From assembly GCA_003136795.1 (NCBI GenBank), contig PLDP01000130.1, positions 4,547 through 9,755 on the forward strand: 5,209 nt of DNA. Direction: 5' to 3'. The translations under genes were made by a program, and so were the position numbers. This DNA comes from Actinomycetota bacterium (lineage in GTDB: Bacteria > Actinomycetota > Thermoleophilia > Gaiellales > Gaiellaceae). The notes below the pieces were generated by a model. That model did not search any database. It worked only from the letters and a program-made list of their open reading frames with translations, and was not told the DNA's origin. This document shows positions 1-5,189 of this stretch, one piece after another (the first letter of the stretch is position 1; each line of letters opens with the position of its first letter).

Positions 1-70
1 GCCGCTTTCGGAGACTGATCGCCTAGCCGTGGGTCGTCTAATGGCGCGAGGCGCGCCGACACCGCGCTCG

Positions 71-99
71 TTGCCTTCGACGCAAAGTCGGTGTACGGT
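71..99 (+). promoter_or_regulatory. Predicted sigma70-type promoter of the acyl-CoA synthetase gene
   Basis: A TTGCCT hexamer at 71-76 resembles a -35 box, and TACGGT at 94-99 fits the actinobacterial -10 pattern TANNNT. The spacer between them is exactly 17 bp. The -10 ends 6 nt before the GTG at 106, so transcription would begin at or next to that start codon and give a leaderless mRNA. The match is by eye; only three of six -35 bases fit the TTGACA consensus. Confidence 0.45.
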
Positions 100-105
100 C
101 GGTGG

Positions 106-1716
106 GTGGGGGCGGACGCAGGGGCCTTGAACGTCGTTCGCGCGAACGGCGGCGCGCGGCCGTACCGGACGGAGCTCACACCTGTGAGCTTCCTCCGCAG
201 GAGCGCGTACGTCTTTCCCGAGAAGATCGCCGTCGTGCATGACGAGCGGCGCTACAGCTACCGCGCTTTCGAGGATCGCGTGAATCGACTCGCTTCTGCC
301 CTGCTGGCGGCTGGGATCGAGTCGGGAGACCGGGTGGCGTTCCTCTGCCCGAACACGCCGGCGATGCTCGAGGCGCACTTCGCCGTCCCGGCGATCGGCG
401 CGGTGTTGGTGCCAATCAACACCCGCCTCGACGCGGGCGAGATCCGCTACATCCTCGAGCACTCCGGTGCGCGGCTCGTCTTCGCCGACCACGAGCTGGT
501 GCACCTGGTCGAGGACGCAGCGGTAGGAGTCATCCGGGTCGATGAAACGGGCGATCACAGCGATCCGTACGAGGCATTCCTTGCAGACGGTTCTCCGGAT
601 CAGTTCGAGCTCCGGGTGGACGACGAGGAGCAGACGATCTCGATCAATTACACCTCGGGCACGACCGGCAGACCGAAGGGCGTCATGACGACCCATCGTG
701 GCAGCTATCTGAACGCACTCATGTCGGGGCTGCAAGCGAACCTGCGGCCCGACTCGGTGCAGCTCTGGGTCGTGCCGATGTTCCACTGCAACGGCTGGTG
801 CTTCCCATGGGCGGTGACCGCCGTCGGAGGGCGACACGTCTGCATGCGCAAGGTCGACCCCGAGCTGATGTGGCAGCTGTTCGACGCCGAAGGCGTGACG
901 CATTACAACGCCGCTCCGACGGTCCATACCAACATCGTCAACCATCCCGCCGCCCATCGGCTCGAACGGGAGATCGTCGTCACGACCGGCGGCTCGCCGC
1001 CCTCTCCCACGTTGCTCGCACGGATGGCCGAGCTCAACCTCCGCCCCATCCACGCCTACGGACTCACGGAGACCTACGCCCCCTACACCGTCTGCGAACC
1101 ACAAGCCGCCTGGGACGATCTCGAGCCCGAGACCCGCGCACGCAGATTCGGTCGGCAGGGGGTTCACAACATCGTCGCCGACCCGATCCGCGTCGTCGAC
1201 GAGCAGATGCGCGATGTCCCCCGCGACGGGGAGACGCTCGGCGAGGTGCTGATGCGCGGGAACAACGTCATGAAGGGCCTCCACGACGATCCCGAGGCAA
1301 CCGTAGCCGCGTTCGACGGTGGCTGGTTCCATTCGGGCGACATTGCGGTCATGCACCCGGACGGCTACATCGAGCTACGCGACCGCAAGAAGGACGTGAT
1401 CATCTCCGGCGGCGAGAACATCTCCACCATCGAGGTCGAGCACGCGATCGCCCGCCACCCGTCCGTCCTGGAGTGCGCCGTCGTCGCAACGCCAGACGAG
1501 AAATGGGGGGAACGCCCCAAGGCATTCGTCGCGCTGAAAGACGACGAGACGGCGACCGAACGCGAGATCATCGACTTCTGTCGCGACCACATCGCCCACT
1601 ACAAATGTCCGGTTGCGGTCGAGTTCGGCCCGCTCCCGAAGACCTCGACCGGCAAAGTGCAGAAGTACGTCCTCCGCGAACGCGAATGGGTGGGCCACCA
1701 CATGCGCGTCAACTAG
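106..1716 (+). CDS. Acyl-CoA synthetase (AMP-forming, FadD-like)
   Basis: This enzyme activates a carboxylic acid, probably a fatty or short/medium-chain acid, to its CoA thioester via an acyl-AMP intermediate in the cytoplasm. From the GTG at 106 it is 536 aa, a normal full length for the ANL superfamily. Visible motifs are the P-loop TSGTTGRPKG (183-192), MFHCNGW (225-231), YGLTET (318-323), GWFHSGD (406-412), the hinge YIELRDRKKD (421-430) with GGEN (435-438), and PKTSTGK (511-517), whose K517 is the expected catalytic lysine. MFHCNGW is typical of the acyl-activating branch that includes plant AAEs, benzoate-CoA ligases and DmdB-like methylmercaptopropionate-CoA ligases, so the substrate cannot be fixed. 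The frame stays open upstream to a TGA at 16-18. Candidate starts are GTG 91, GTG 106, TTG 127 and GTG 184. GTG 106 is preferred because of the promoter box. GTG 184 would cut into the conserved LTPVSFL segment where this family usually begins. No partner gene lies close by. Confidence 0.95.
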   Translation: MGADAGALNVVRANGGARPYRTELTPVSFLRRSAYVFPEKIAVVHDERRYSYRAFEDRVNRLASALLAAGIESGDRVAFLCPNTPAMLEAHFAVPAIGAVLVPINTRLDAGEIRYILEHSGARLVFADHELVHLVEDAAVGVIRVDETGDHSDPYEAFLADGSPDQFELRVDDEEQTISINYTSGTTGRPKGVMTTHRGSYLNALMSGLQANLRPDSVQLWVVPMFHCNGWCFPWAVTAVGGRHVCMRKVDPELMWQLFDAEGVTHYNAAPTVHTNIVNHPAAHRLEREIVVTTGGSPPSPTLLARMAELNLRPIHAYGLTETYAPYTVCEPQAAWDDLEPETRARRFGRQGVHNIVADPIRVVDEQMRDVPRDGETLGEVLMRGNNVMKGLHDDPEATVAAFDGGWFHSGDIAVMHPDGYIELRDRKKDVIISGGENISTIEVEHAIARHPSVLECAVVATPDEKWGERPKAFVALKDDETATEREIIDFCRDHIAHYKCPVAVEFGPLPKTSTGKVQKYVLREREWVGHHMRVN

Positions 1717-1792
1717 CCACACGCCGAAAGACGAGCGAAAGGAACTGCGCTCCAGCGTCGCAGATCCAAAGCGAATGCCAGAGCGTAGAACA

Positions 1793-1824
1793 ACAGAAAC
1801 CCCCACATGAGCAGGGGTTTCTGT
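1793..1824 (-). terminator. 11-bp hairpin terminator downstream of tRNA-like remnant
   Basis: ACAGAAACCCC at 1793-1803 pairs perfectly with GGGGTTTCTGT at 1814-1824 around a 10-nt loop. Read on the minus strand, the stem is followed by the T-rich stretch TGTTCT. Read on the plus strand, it is followed by GATTCGAGAT, which has no U tract. It is therefore best oriented as a minus-strand terminator, 9 nt beyond the 3' end of the tRNA-like remnant at 1834. It may also stop plus-strand transcription from the acyl-CoA synthetase, which ends about 75 nt upstream. Confidence 0.65.
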
Positions 1825-1833
1825 GATTCGAGA

Positions 1834-1870
1834 TAGCGGGGGCGCGTTATGAACGGGTTCCTGCGACCGC
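1834..1870 (-). pseudogene. Remnant of a tRNA 3' end
   Basis: Read on the minus strand, this ends in CCCCGCT plus a discriminator A (1834-1841), like the 3' acceptor strand of a tRNA. Before it sits a 7-nt loop TTCATAA (1847-1853) flanked by two 5-nt arms (ACCCG and CGCGC, three of five pairs). It matches the tRNA-Met-like gene at 3411-3479 in two 11-nt blocks in the same order: ATAGCGGGGGC on the plus strand at 1833-1843 and 3410-3420, and CCTGCGACCGC at 1860-1870 and 3429-3439. About 6 extra nt lie between the blocks here. I could not find an anticodon arm, D arm or 5' acceptor strand upstream, so it cannot be a working tRNA. The loop TTCATAA could alternatively be read as a CAT anticodon loop. 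Confidence 0.5.
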
Positions 1871-2049
1871 GGCCCGGATCGATGAAGTACGCCATTTGCA
1901 GCGTGTGTCGGCGTCGTAGCGCTCTTCCGGAACCGCATCGAGTTCCTCCACCGAGCGGAACGCAACGACGCCGACCGCCGACGCGGCTGGGCCGTCTCTT
2001 CAGTCACGAACCGGTCGCGGCTCGCATTCCGGAACAATGTGGACCGCTT

Positions 2050-2055
2050 TACAGT
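2050..2055 (+). promoter_or_regulatory. Predicted -10 box of the serine hydrolase gene (leaderless)
   Basis: TACAGT fits TANNNT and ends 6 nt before ATG 2062, placing the transcription start at the start codon. At a 17-bp spacing upstream lies TTCCGG (2027-2032), a poor -35 that is part of the palindrome TTCCGGAA (2027-2034). The only purine-rich run before the ATG, AGGA at 2056-2059, is too close (2 nt) to act as a Shine-Dalgarno site. Confidence 0.4.
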
Positions 2056-2061
2056 AGGACG

Positions 2062-3348
2062 ATGGACCTATTCGAGCGAGTGCGCGCGGCGCAGGAAGAG
2101 CTCCTTGTCCCTGGTGTGGCCGTCGGTATCCTCGAGGACGGCGAGGAGCGTCACCATGGGTTCGGCGTCACGAGCGTCGACAATCCGCTCGCGGTGACGC
2201 CGGACACGCTGTTCCAGATCGGCTCGATCAGCAAGACGTTCACTGGCACGGTGGCGATGTACCTCGTTGCCGACGGGCGTCTGGAGCTCGACCGCCCGGT
2301 GCGCGAGTACCTGCCGCAACTCGCGCTCGCCGATGCGGAGGCGACAGAGCGGGTCACGCTTCGCCACCTCCTCGCACACACCGGCGGCTGGGTCGGCGAC
2401 TATTTCGACGACACCGGTTGGGGCGACGACGCCGTCGCTCGGTACGTCGACCGCATGGTCGGCCTGCCGCAGCTCACGCCGGTCGGCGAGCTGTGGTCGT
2501 ACAACAACGCGGGCTTCGCCCTCGCCGGCCGAATGATCGAAGTCGCGACCGGGCGTCGTTTCGAAGACGTCGTCAAGGAGCTGGTGTTCGACCCGCTCGA
2601 ACTGACGTCGTCGACATACTGGCCGTGGGAGGTGATGACCGAGCGCTTCGCCGTCGGCCACATGGGGCTCGACGGCAAGGTGGAGGTCGCGCGGCCGTGG
2701 CCGGTCGGCCGCTCCGCGCATCCGGCCGGCGGCATCGCGTCGACGACCCGCGACCTGCTGCGTTACGCGCGCTTGCATCTCGATCCACCGCCGGAGCTCG
2801 CGCCGATGCAGGTGCCCCAGGCGCCCGCCGCCGCCGAGGGCGAGTGGGTCGGCCTCACGTGGTACGGCGAGGAAGCGTTCGGGACGATCCGGCACGGCGG
2901 CGGCACCGTCGGCCAGATCTCCCTGCTTGTCCTGCGCCCGTCGACGCGCTTCGCGATGGCCGTACTGACGAACCACTCGCCGCTCGGCATCCAGGTACTC
3001 GACGCCGCGCTCGACGCAGCCGGCCTGAAGCACGCCGACCCGCAGCCGGTGACCGGGGCGCCGGTCGCAACGTATGCGGGCACCTACGCAGCGCCGACGT
3101 CCCGCCTCACGCTCTCAAGGTCGGGCGACGGCTTGCGCATCGAAGTGCAGCCCCTCGGCGGCTTCCCCACACCTGACTCGCCACCCGGCCCGACGCCGCC
3201 GGCGGCGGAAGCGTTCTTCTACACGGAGGACCGGTGGCTGATCGACGACGGCCCGTTAAAGGGGACGGTGGGCCACTTCATCCGCGACGACGCAGGCCAC
3301 GTCGTGTGGCTGCGCGTCGGCGGCCGGCTCTACCGGCGCGTAGCCTAG
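2062..3348 (+). CDS. Serine hydrolase, class C beta-lactamase/esterase family
   Basis: The predicted protein is 428 aa in the penicillin-binding-protein-like serine hydrolase fold. From ATG 2062, the catalytic SxxK motif is SISK at 55-58, so S55 is the nucleophile and K58 the base. The second motif is YNN at 147-149, in place of the usual YxN. HGG at 278-280 stands for the KTG element, as is common in the esterase and D-amino-peptidase members. After about residue 335 there is a C-terminal extension beginning around VATYAGTY, like the small beta-sheet domain attached to many of these hydrolases. There is no signal peptide, so it probably acts in the cytoplasm. It is more likely an esterase, peptidase or amidase than a resistance beta-lactamase. 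The frame is open back to an ATG at 1849, but that start lies inside the tRNA-like remnant, and the residues it would add are Arg/Pro-rich and unlike the family. Homology begins just after residue 1 of the 2062 start. The gene stands alone between two tRNA-like remnants. Confidence 0.93.
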   Translation: MDLFERVRAAQEELLVPGVAVGILEDGEERHHGFGVTSVDNPLAVTPDTLFQIGSISKTFTGTVAMYLVADGRLELDRPVREYLPQLALADAEATERVTLRHLLAHTGGWVGDYFDDTGWGDDAVARYVDRMVGLPQLTPVGELWSYNNAGFALAGRMIEVATGRRFEDVVKELVFDPLELTSSTYWPWEVMTERFAVGHMGLDGKVEVARPWPVGRSAHPAGGIASTTRDLLRYARLHLDPPPELAPMQVPQAPAAAEGEWVGLTWYGEEAFGTIRHGGGTVGQISLLVLRPSTRFAMAVLTNHSPLGIQVLDAALDAAGLKHADPQPVTGAPVATYAGTYAAPTSRLTLSRSGDGLRIEVQPLGGFPTPDSPPGPTPPAAEAFFYTEDRWLIDDGPLKGTVGHFIRDDAGHVVWLRVGGRLYRRVA

Positions 3349-3382
3349 AACGCGCCCGTGTCGCCCAAGTCACGAAAACAGA

Positions 3383-3406
3383 AGAGCCCCGCACGAGCGG
3401 GGCTCT
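3383..3406 (-). terminator. Strong rho-independent terminator behind tRNA-Met remnant
   Basis: AGAGCCCCGC (3383-3392) pairs perfectly with GCGGGGCTCT (3397-3406) around a 4-nt loop. On the minus strand the stem is followed by TCTGTTTT, a proper U tract. It lies 4 nt past the discriminator base of the tRNA-like gene, so it is the terminator of that transcript. On the plus strand no U tract follows, although the hairpin sits 34 nt after the serine hydrolase stop and might act in both directions. Confidence 0.8.
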
Positions 3407-3410
3407 CGTA

Positions 3411-3479
3411 TAGCGGGGGCAGGATTTGAACCTGCGACCGCCGGGTTATGAGTCATGCGTTGCCAGGTTGGCTAACGCC
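3411..3479 (-). tRNA. Degenerate tRNA-Met (CAT), broken 5' half
   Basis: On the minus strand the 3' half is textbook: anticodon loop CTCATAA (3446-3452, anticodon CAT at 3448-3450), 3' anticodon stem CCCGG, variable loop CGGTC, T arm GCAGG-TTCAAAT-CCTGC (3419-3435), acceptor CCCCGCT (3412-3418) and discriminator A (3411). The 5' half fails. The 5' anticodon strand reads CATGA and pairs at only two of five positions, and no AGCGGGG or GGCGGGG acceptor partner occurs nearby. The sequence at 3453-3475 still resembles a D arm (TTAGCC..CCTGGCA..GCAT), and GGCG at 3476-3479 could be a shortened acceptor strand. That reading gives a 69-nt gene with several small deletions. It is either a decayed tRNA-Met gene or a tRNA 3' half left by an integrated element. 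It is unlikely to be functional. A working copy should exist elsewhere. Confidence 0.6.
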
Positions 3480-3533
3480 GGATTCGGCGGCGTTCGGTCA
3501 GCTGAGGTGTCCTAGGATCAGCTGAGGTTGGCT
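3465..3533 (+). repeat. Cluster of short direct repeats beside the tRNA remnant
   Basis: TCAGCTGAGGT occurs exactly twice, at 3498-3508 and 3518-3528, with a 20-bp period; each copy contains the palindrome TCAGCTGA. Between them is a second 8-bp palindrome, TCCTAGGA (3510-3517). AGGTTGGCT also occurs twice, at 3465-3473 and 3525-3533, 60 bp apart. Repeats of this size beside an attachment core resemble arm-type integrase sites, but they could equally be operator sites. No function is shown by the sequence alone. Confidence 0.55.
3474..3494 (+). repeat. 7-bp inverted repeat
   Basis: AACGCCG (3474-3480) and CGGCGTT (3488-3494) are perfect inverted copies around a 7-nt centre. They lie where the 5' end of the tRNA-Met-like gene should be. 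The structure may be a recombinase or regulator site, or simply GC-rich chance. Confidence 0.35.
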
Positions 3534-3551
3534 CACTCGGGCAAGAGTTCT

Positions 3552-3567
3552 GGCGAAAGTTTTCGCC
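3552..3567 (+). promoter_or_regulatory. 16-bp near-perfect palindrome, possible operator
   Basis: GGCGAAA and TTTCGCC form two 7-bp inverted arms around a 2-bp centre. The palindrome lies about 120 bp before the secreted-protein gene that starts at 3689. The size suits a dimeric repressor, but no regulator gene is nearby and no second copy was seen. The rest of the gap (3568-3675) shows nothing I can name. Confidence 0.3.
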
Positions 3568-3675
3568 TGACTCTCGACCTCGACCACATTCCTGCCCTAT
3601 CACCCTCTTGTAATGAGCAGAAGGCCGCGCTCGCAGACAGAGTCTGCACTGAGGTTTTCGTGGCGCTGCTGAGCG

Positions 3676-3681
3676 TAGGCT
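3676..3681 (+). promoter_or_regulatory. Predicted -10 box of the secreted-protein gene (leaderless)
   Basis: TAGGCT fits TANNNT and ends 7 nt before the GTG start at 3689. No convincing -35 is present; the best is TTTTCG at 3655-3660 with a short 15-bp spacer. There is no well-spaced Shine-Dalgarno sequence. Confidence 0.3.
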
Positions 3682-3688
3682 TGTAGGC

Positions 3689-4117
3689 GTGAAGCTTTCG
3701 GCCCGTGTCACGCTGCTGGGCGCTGTGCTCTGCCTCGGACTAGCAGCAGTCGGCGCCGCGAGCGCCGCGTCTCCGAAGCCGACCGTCTCGCTGGACTGCC
3801 TCGGCAAGCCGACCGTCAAACCGTCCGAAGTGGTACTCGCCTGCGCCGACGCGGGGCTCGGTGTGCGGAGCATCGTGTGGCTCGGCTGGGGTCAGCCCGT
3901 CGCAGCCGGGGTGGGGACTGCCTACGCGAATGACTGCACGCCGACGTGCGCTGCCGGCCACTTCCACACCTACCGGGGAGTCCTGCTGCTTAGCGGAACC
4001 CAGCGCTGTCACGGGAAGATCGCGTACCGCACGGCGACGGTGGCGATTGTGGGAAAGCCGCCGCGGGCCTGGACGACGGCCGCTGACGCAACCTACCCCC
4101 TCCGCTGCGCAGCTTGA
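3689..4117 (+). CDS. Small secreted six-cysteine protein, function unknown
   Basis: The product is a 142-aa precursor starting at GTG. It has a clear Sec signal peptide: MKLSAR, then a hydrophobic core at about 7-22, and a likely AxA cleavage after ASA at residue 26. There is no lipobox. The mature part of about 116 aa has six cysteines (37, 52, 83, 87, 107, 140), enough for three disulfides. The strongest block is GVGTAYANDCTPTCAAG (74-90), with one cysteine pair four residues apart, followed by HFHTYR. A leading LDCLGKPTVKPSEVVLAC block (35-52) spaces the first pair. I recall this pattern in hypothetical exported proteins of actinobacteria, with no known activity. It is convergent with the next gene, 153 nt away, and has no operon partner. 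Confidence 0.85.
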   Translation: MKLSARVTLLGAVLCLGLAAVGAASAASPKPTVSLDCLGKPTVKPSEVVLACADAGLGVRSIVWLGWGQPVAAGVGTAYANDCTPTCAAGHFHTYRGVLLLSGTQRCHGKIAYRTATVAIVGKPPRAWTTAADATYPLRCAA

Positions 4118-4270
4118 AGCTTTCGTCACGGCGACGTACGTGCCCGCAGGCAATCGAAAGCGCAGTACACGCGATTCGCAACCCGACGCGCATCGACCAC
4201 CACGCAATGGAACCTCTGGCGCCTCCGCCCTCGGCTGGGCCAGTGTTCACGAATGACCCCCGAGCGTCGG

Positions 4271-4780
4271 TCAATGCGTGGAGCTGAATCGGAGGCTGTC
4301 GAGTACACGTAGCGCGTCGTCACGCGTCTGCTTTGTGGCAGCGCGCCCGAGCGCGACCAAGGCGTAGAAGTGTCGCGCGTGATCGGTGAACGGAACCATC
4401 TCCACAAGCGGCCTCTCCCGCGATGCGAGGCAGGCTGAAATCTCAAGCCGTTCCGCGCGGAATCCGAACCGCGCCGGGCGCTGCGGGAAGCCACCGTCGG
4501 CGGTCGCAGGCGCGCGCTCCTGGATGCTGACAAGCGCACCTGTTGGACCGACCGCTTCGAGTGCGCTCACTGGAGCCTGCGCGCACCGTGGGCCGCCCAC
4601 GGGCAGACGTCCAGTGCCGACCGTCAGGATCTCGTGTGGATCGCTCAGATGCGGCGTCAACGAGCGGCTAGCGCGATGCCAGTTCGACGGATAACTGACG
4701 CGGTAGTGGTATCGGACGCTCTGGAAGCTCGTCCACCCAGCAGTTGCGAGGACGAGCACAGTGAGCGCGACAATACGCAT
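4271..4780 (-). CDS. Small exported protein, function unknown
   Basis: The product is 169 aa from ATG. The N-terminus MRIVALTVLVLATAGWTS is a short signal peptide or membrane anchor without a lipobox. The mature region opens with YHYRVSYPSNWHRA (24-37), a pattern seen in proteins of the PsbP-like or 'photosystem II reaction-centre-like' sandwich type, which often begin with a YxxxYPxxW element. I treat that resemblance as weak. Further marks are LSDPHEILTVGT (45-56), two cysteines (66 and 117) that could form one disulfide, and VSIQER (84-89). The AAGG before the start is only 1 nt away, too close for a normal ribosome site. TAAATA at 4785-4790 on the minus strand may be a -10 box. The YdeI-type gene lies 133 nt upstream on the same strand, so co-transcription is possible but not shown. 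Confidence 0.8.
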   Translation of the reverse strand: MRIVALTVLVLATAGWTSFQSVRYHYRVSYPSNWHRASRSLTPHLSDPHEILTVGTGRLPVGGPRCAQAPVSALEAVGPTGALVSIQERAPATADGGFPQRPARFGFRAERLEISACLASRERPLVEMVPFTDHARHFYALVALGRAATKQTRDDALRVLDSLRFSSTH

Positions 4781-4913
4781 GCCTTATTTACTCTCGACAG
4801 GCCGCGATAGGTCCCCGGCTGCAATGCGGTAGCCGAACCTCGCCTGCCCGAGCGTTCGCGGAGACACTCCGACCGGTATCGACAGGTCGTGGTGCTTATC
4901 CGCCCGGTCGCTA

Positions 4914-5177
4914 TCAGCTGTTCCGTTCGCGGTGCTTGCACCCCGGCCAACAGCAAGGCCGACGCTTCCCTTCCTCCAGCTCCTCCTGCGTCCGGCGAAT
5001 GCGGCGTTCTCGCGTCATCGCCTGCTTGGCATCCTCGACCCAGCAGATGAACTCGTTGCGGGCCAGAGGCGTGATGTCCCTCCAAGCATCGAGTGCCGTG
5101 GGATTGGCGATCAGGGACCTGCGCAGGTCGGGGGGAAGCTCGTGTACCACCCCTCCCGGCACCTGCTGGCTGCTCAC
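4914..5177 (-). CDS. YdeI/OmpD-associated (OmdA-type) small protein
   Basis: The product is 87 aa starting at GTG. It has the compact layout of the bacteriocin-protection YdeI/OmpD-associated family: LPPDLRRSL (14-22), NPTALDAWRDITPLARNEFICWVEDAK (25-51) and TRERRIRRTQEELEEGKRRP (55-74). Enterobacterial YdeI is linked to polymyxin and bacteriocin protection. Short actinobacterial members have no tested role that I know of, so only the family is asserted. The tail PCCWPGCKH (74-82) is a Cys-Cys-x3-Cys-x-His cluster that could bind a metal. There is no signal peptide, and the protein is probably cytoplasmic. It is much shorter than two-domain YdeI proteins but looks complete. Confidence 0.85.
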   Translation of the reverse strand: MSSQQVPGGVVHELPPDLRRSLIANPTALDAWRDITPLARNEFICWVEDAKQAMTRERRIRRTQEELEEGKRRPCCWPGCKHRERNS

Positions 5178-5183
5178 GAGGCC

Positions 5184-5189
5184 AGGTTA
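5184..5189 (-). promoter_or_regulatory. Predicted -10 box of the YdeI-type gene (leaderless)
   Basis: On the minus strand TAACCT fits TANNNT and ends 6 nt before the GTG start. A -35 at normal spacing would fall at or beyond the window end. TTGACC just upstream is too close to this -10 to be its partner. No Shine-Dalgarno sequence precedes the start. Confidence 0.35.

Noticed and set aside
798..1826. Long plus-strand open frame inside the acyl-CoA synthetase
   Set aside because: It is very Arg/His-rich low-complexity translation typical of a shifted frame in GC-rich DNA, and it overlaps a gene with all ANL motifs.
1375..2037. 220-aa minus-strand open frame across the synthetase 3' end
   Set aside because: It is antisense to a well-supported gene, runs through the hairpin and tRNA-like remnant, and shows no family motif.
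2068..3033. 321-aa minus-strand open frame under the serine hydrolase
   Set aside because: It is antisense to a gene with SxxK, YNN and HGG motifs, and its Arg/Asp-rich composition is that of a mirror frame.
3411..3500. A complete functional tRNA-Met
   Set aside because: No partner for the acceptor strand and only two of five anticodon-stem pairs could be found, so it was called degenerate.
4119..4161. GCTTTCG...CGAAAGC inverted repeat between the convergent genes as a terminator
   Set aside because: The stem is only 7 bp, the loop is 29 nt, and no U tract follows on either strand. Nothing else in 4118-4270 looks like a terminator.
3740..4207. 155-aa minus-strand open frame opposite the secreted protein
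   Set aside because: It has no signal peptide or motif, while the plus-strand frame has a clean signal peptide and an ordered cysteine pattern.
4386..4694. 102-aa plus-strand open frame opposite the exported protein
   Set aside because: It lies fully within the minus-strand gene, which has a signal peptide and family-like blocks; its own translation has no recognisable feature.
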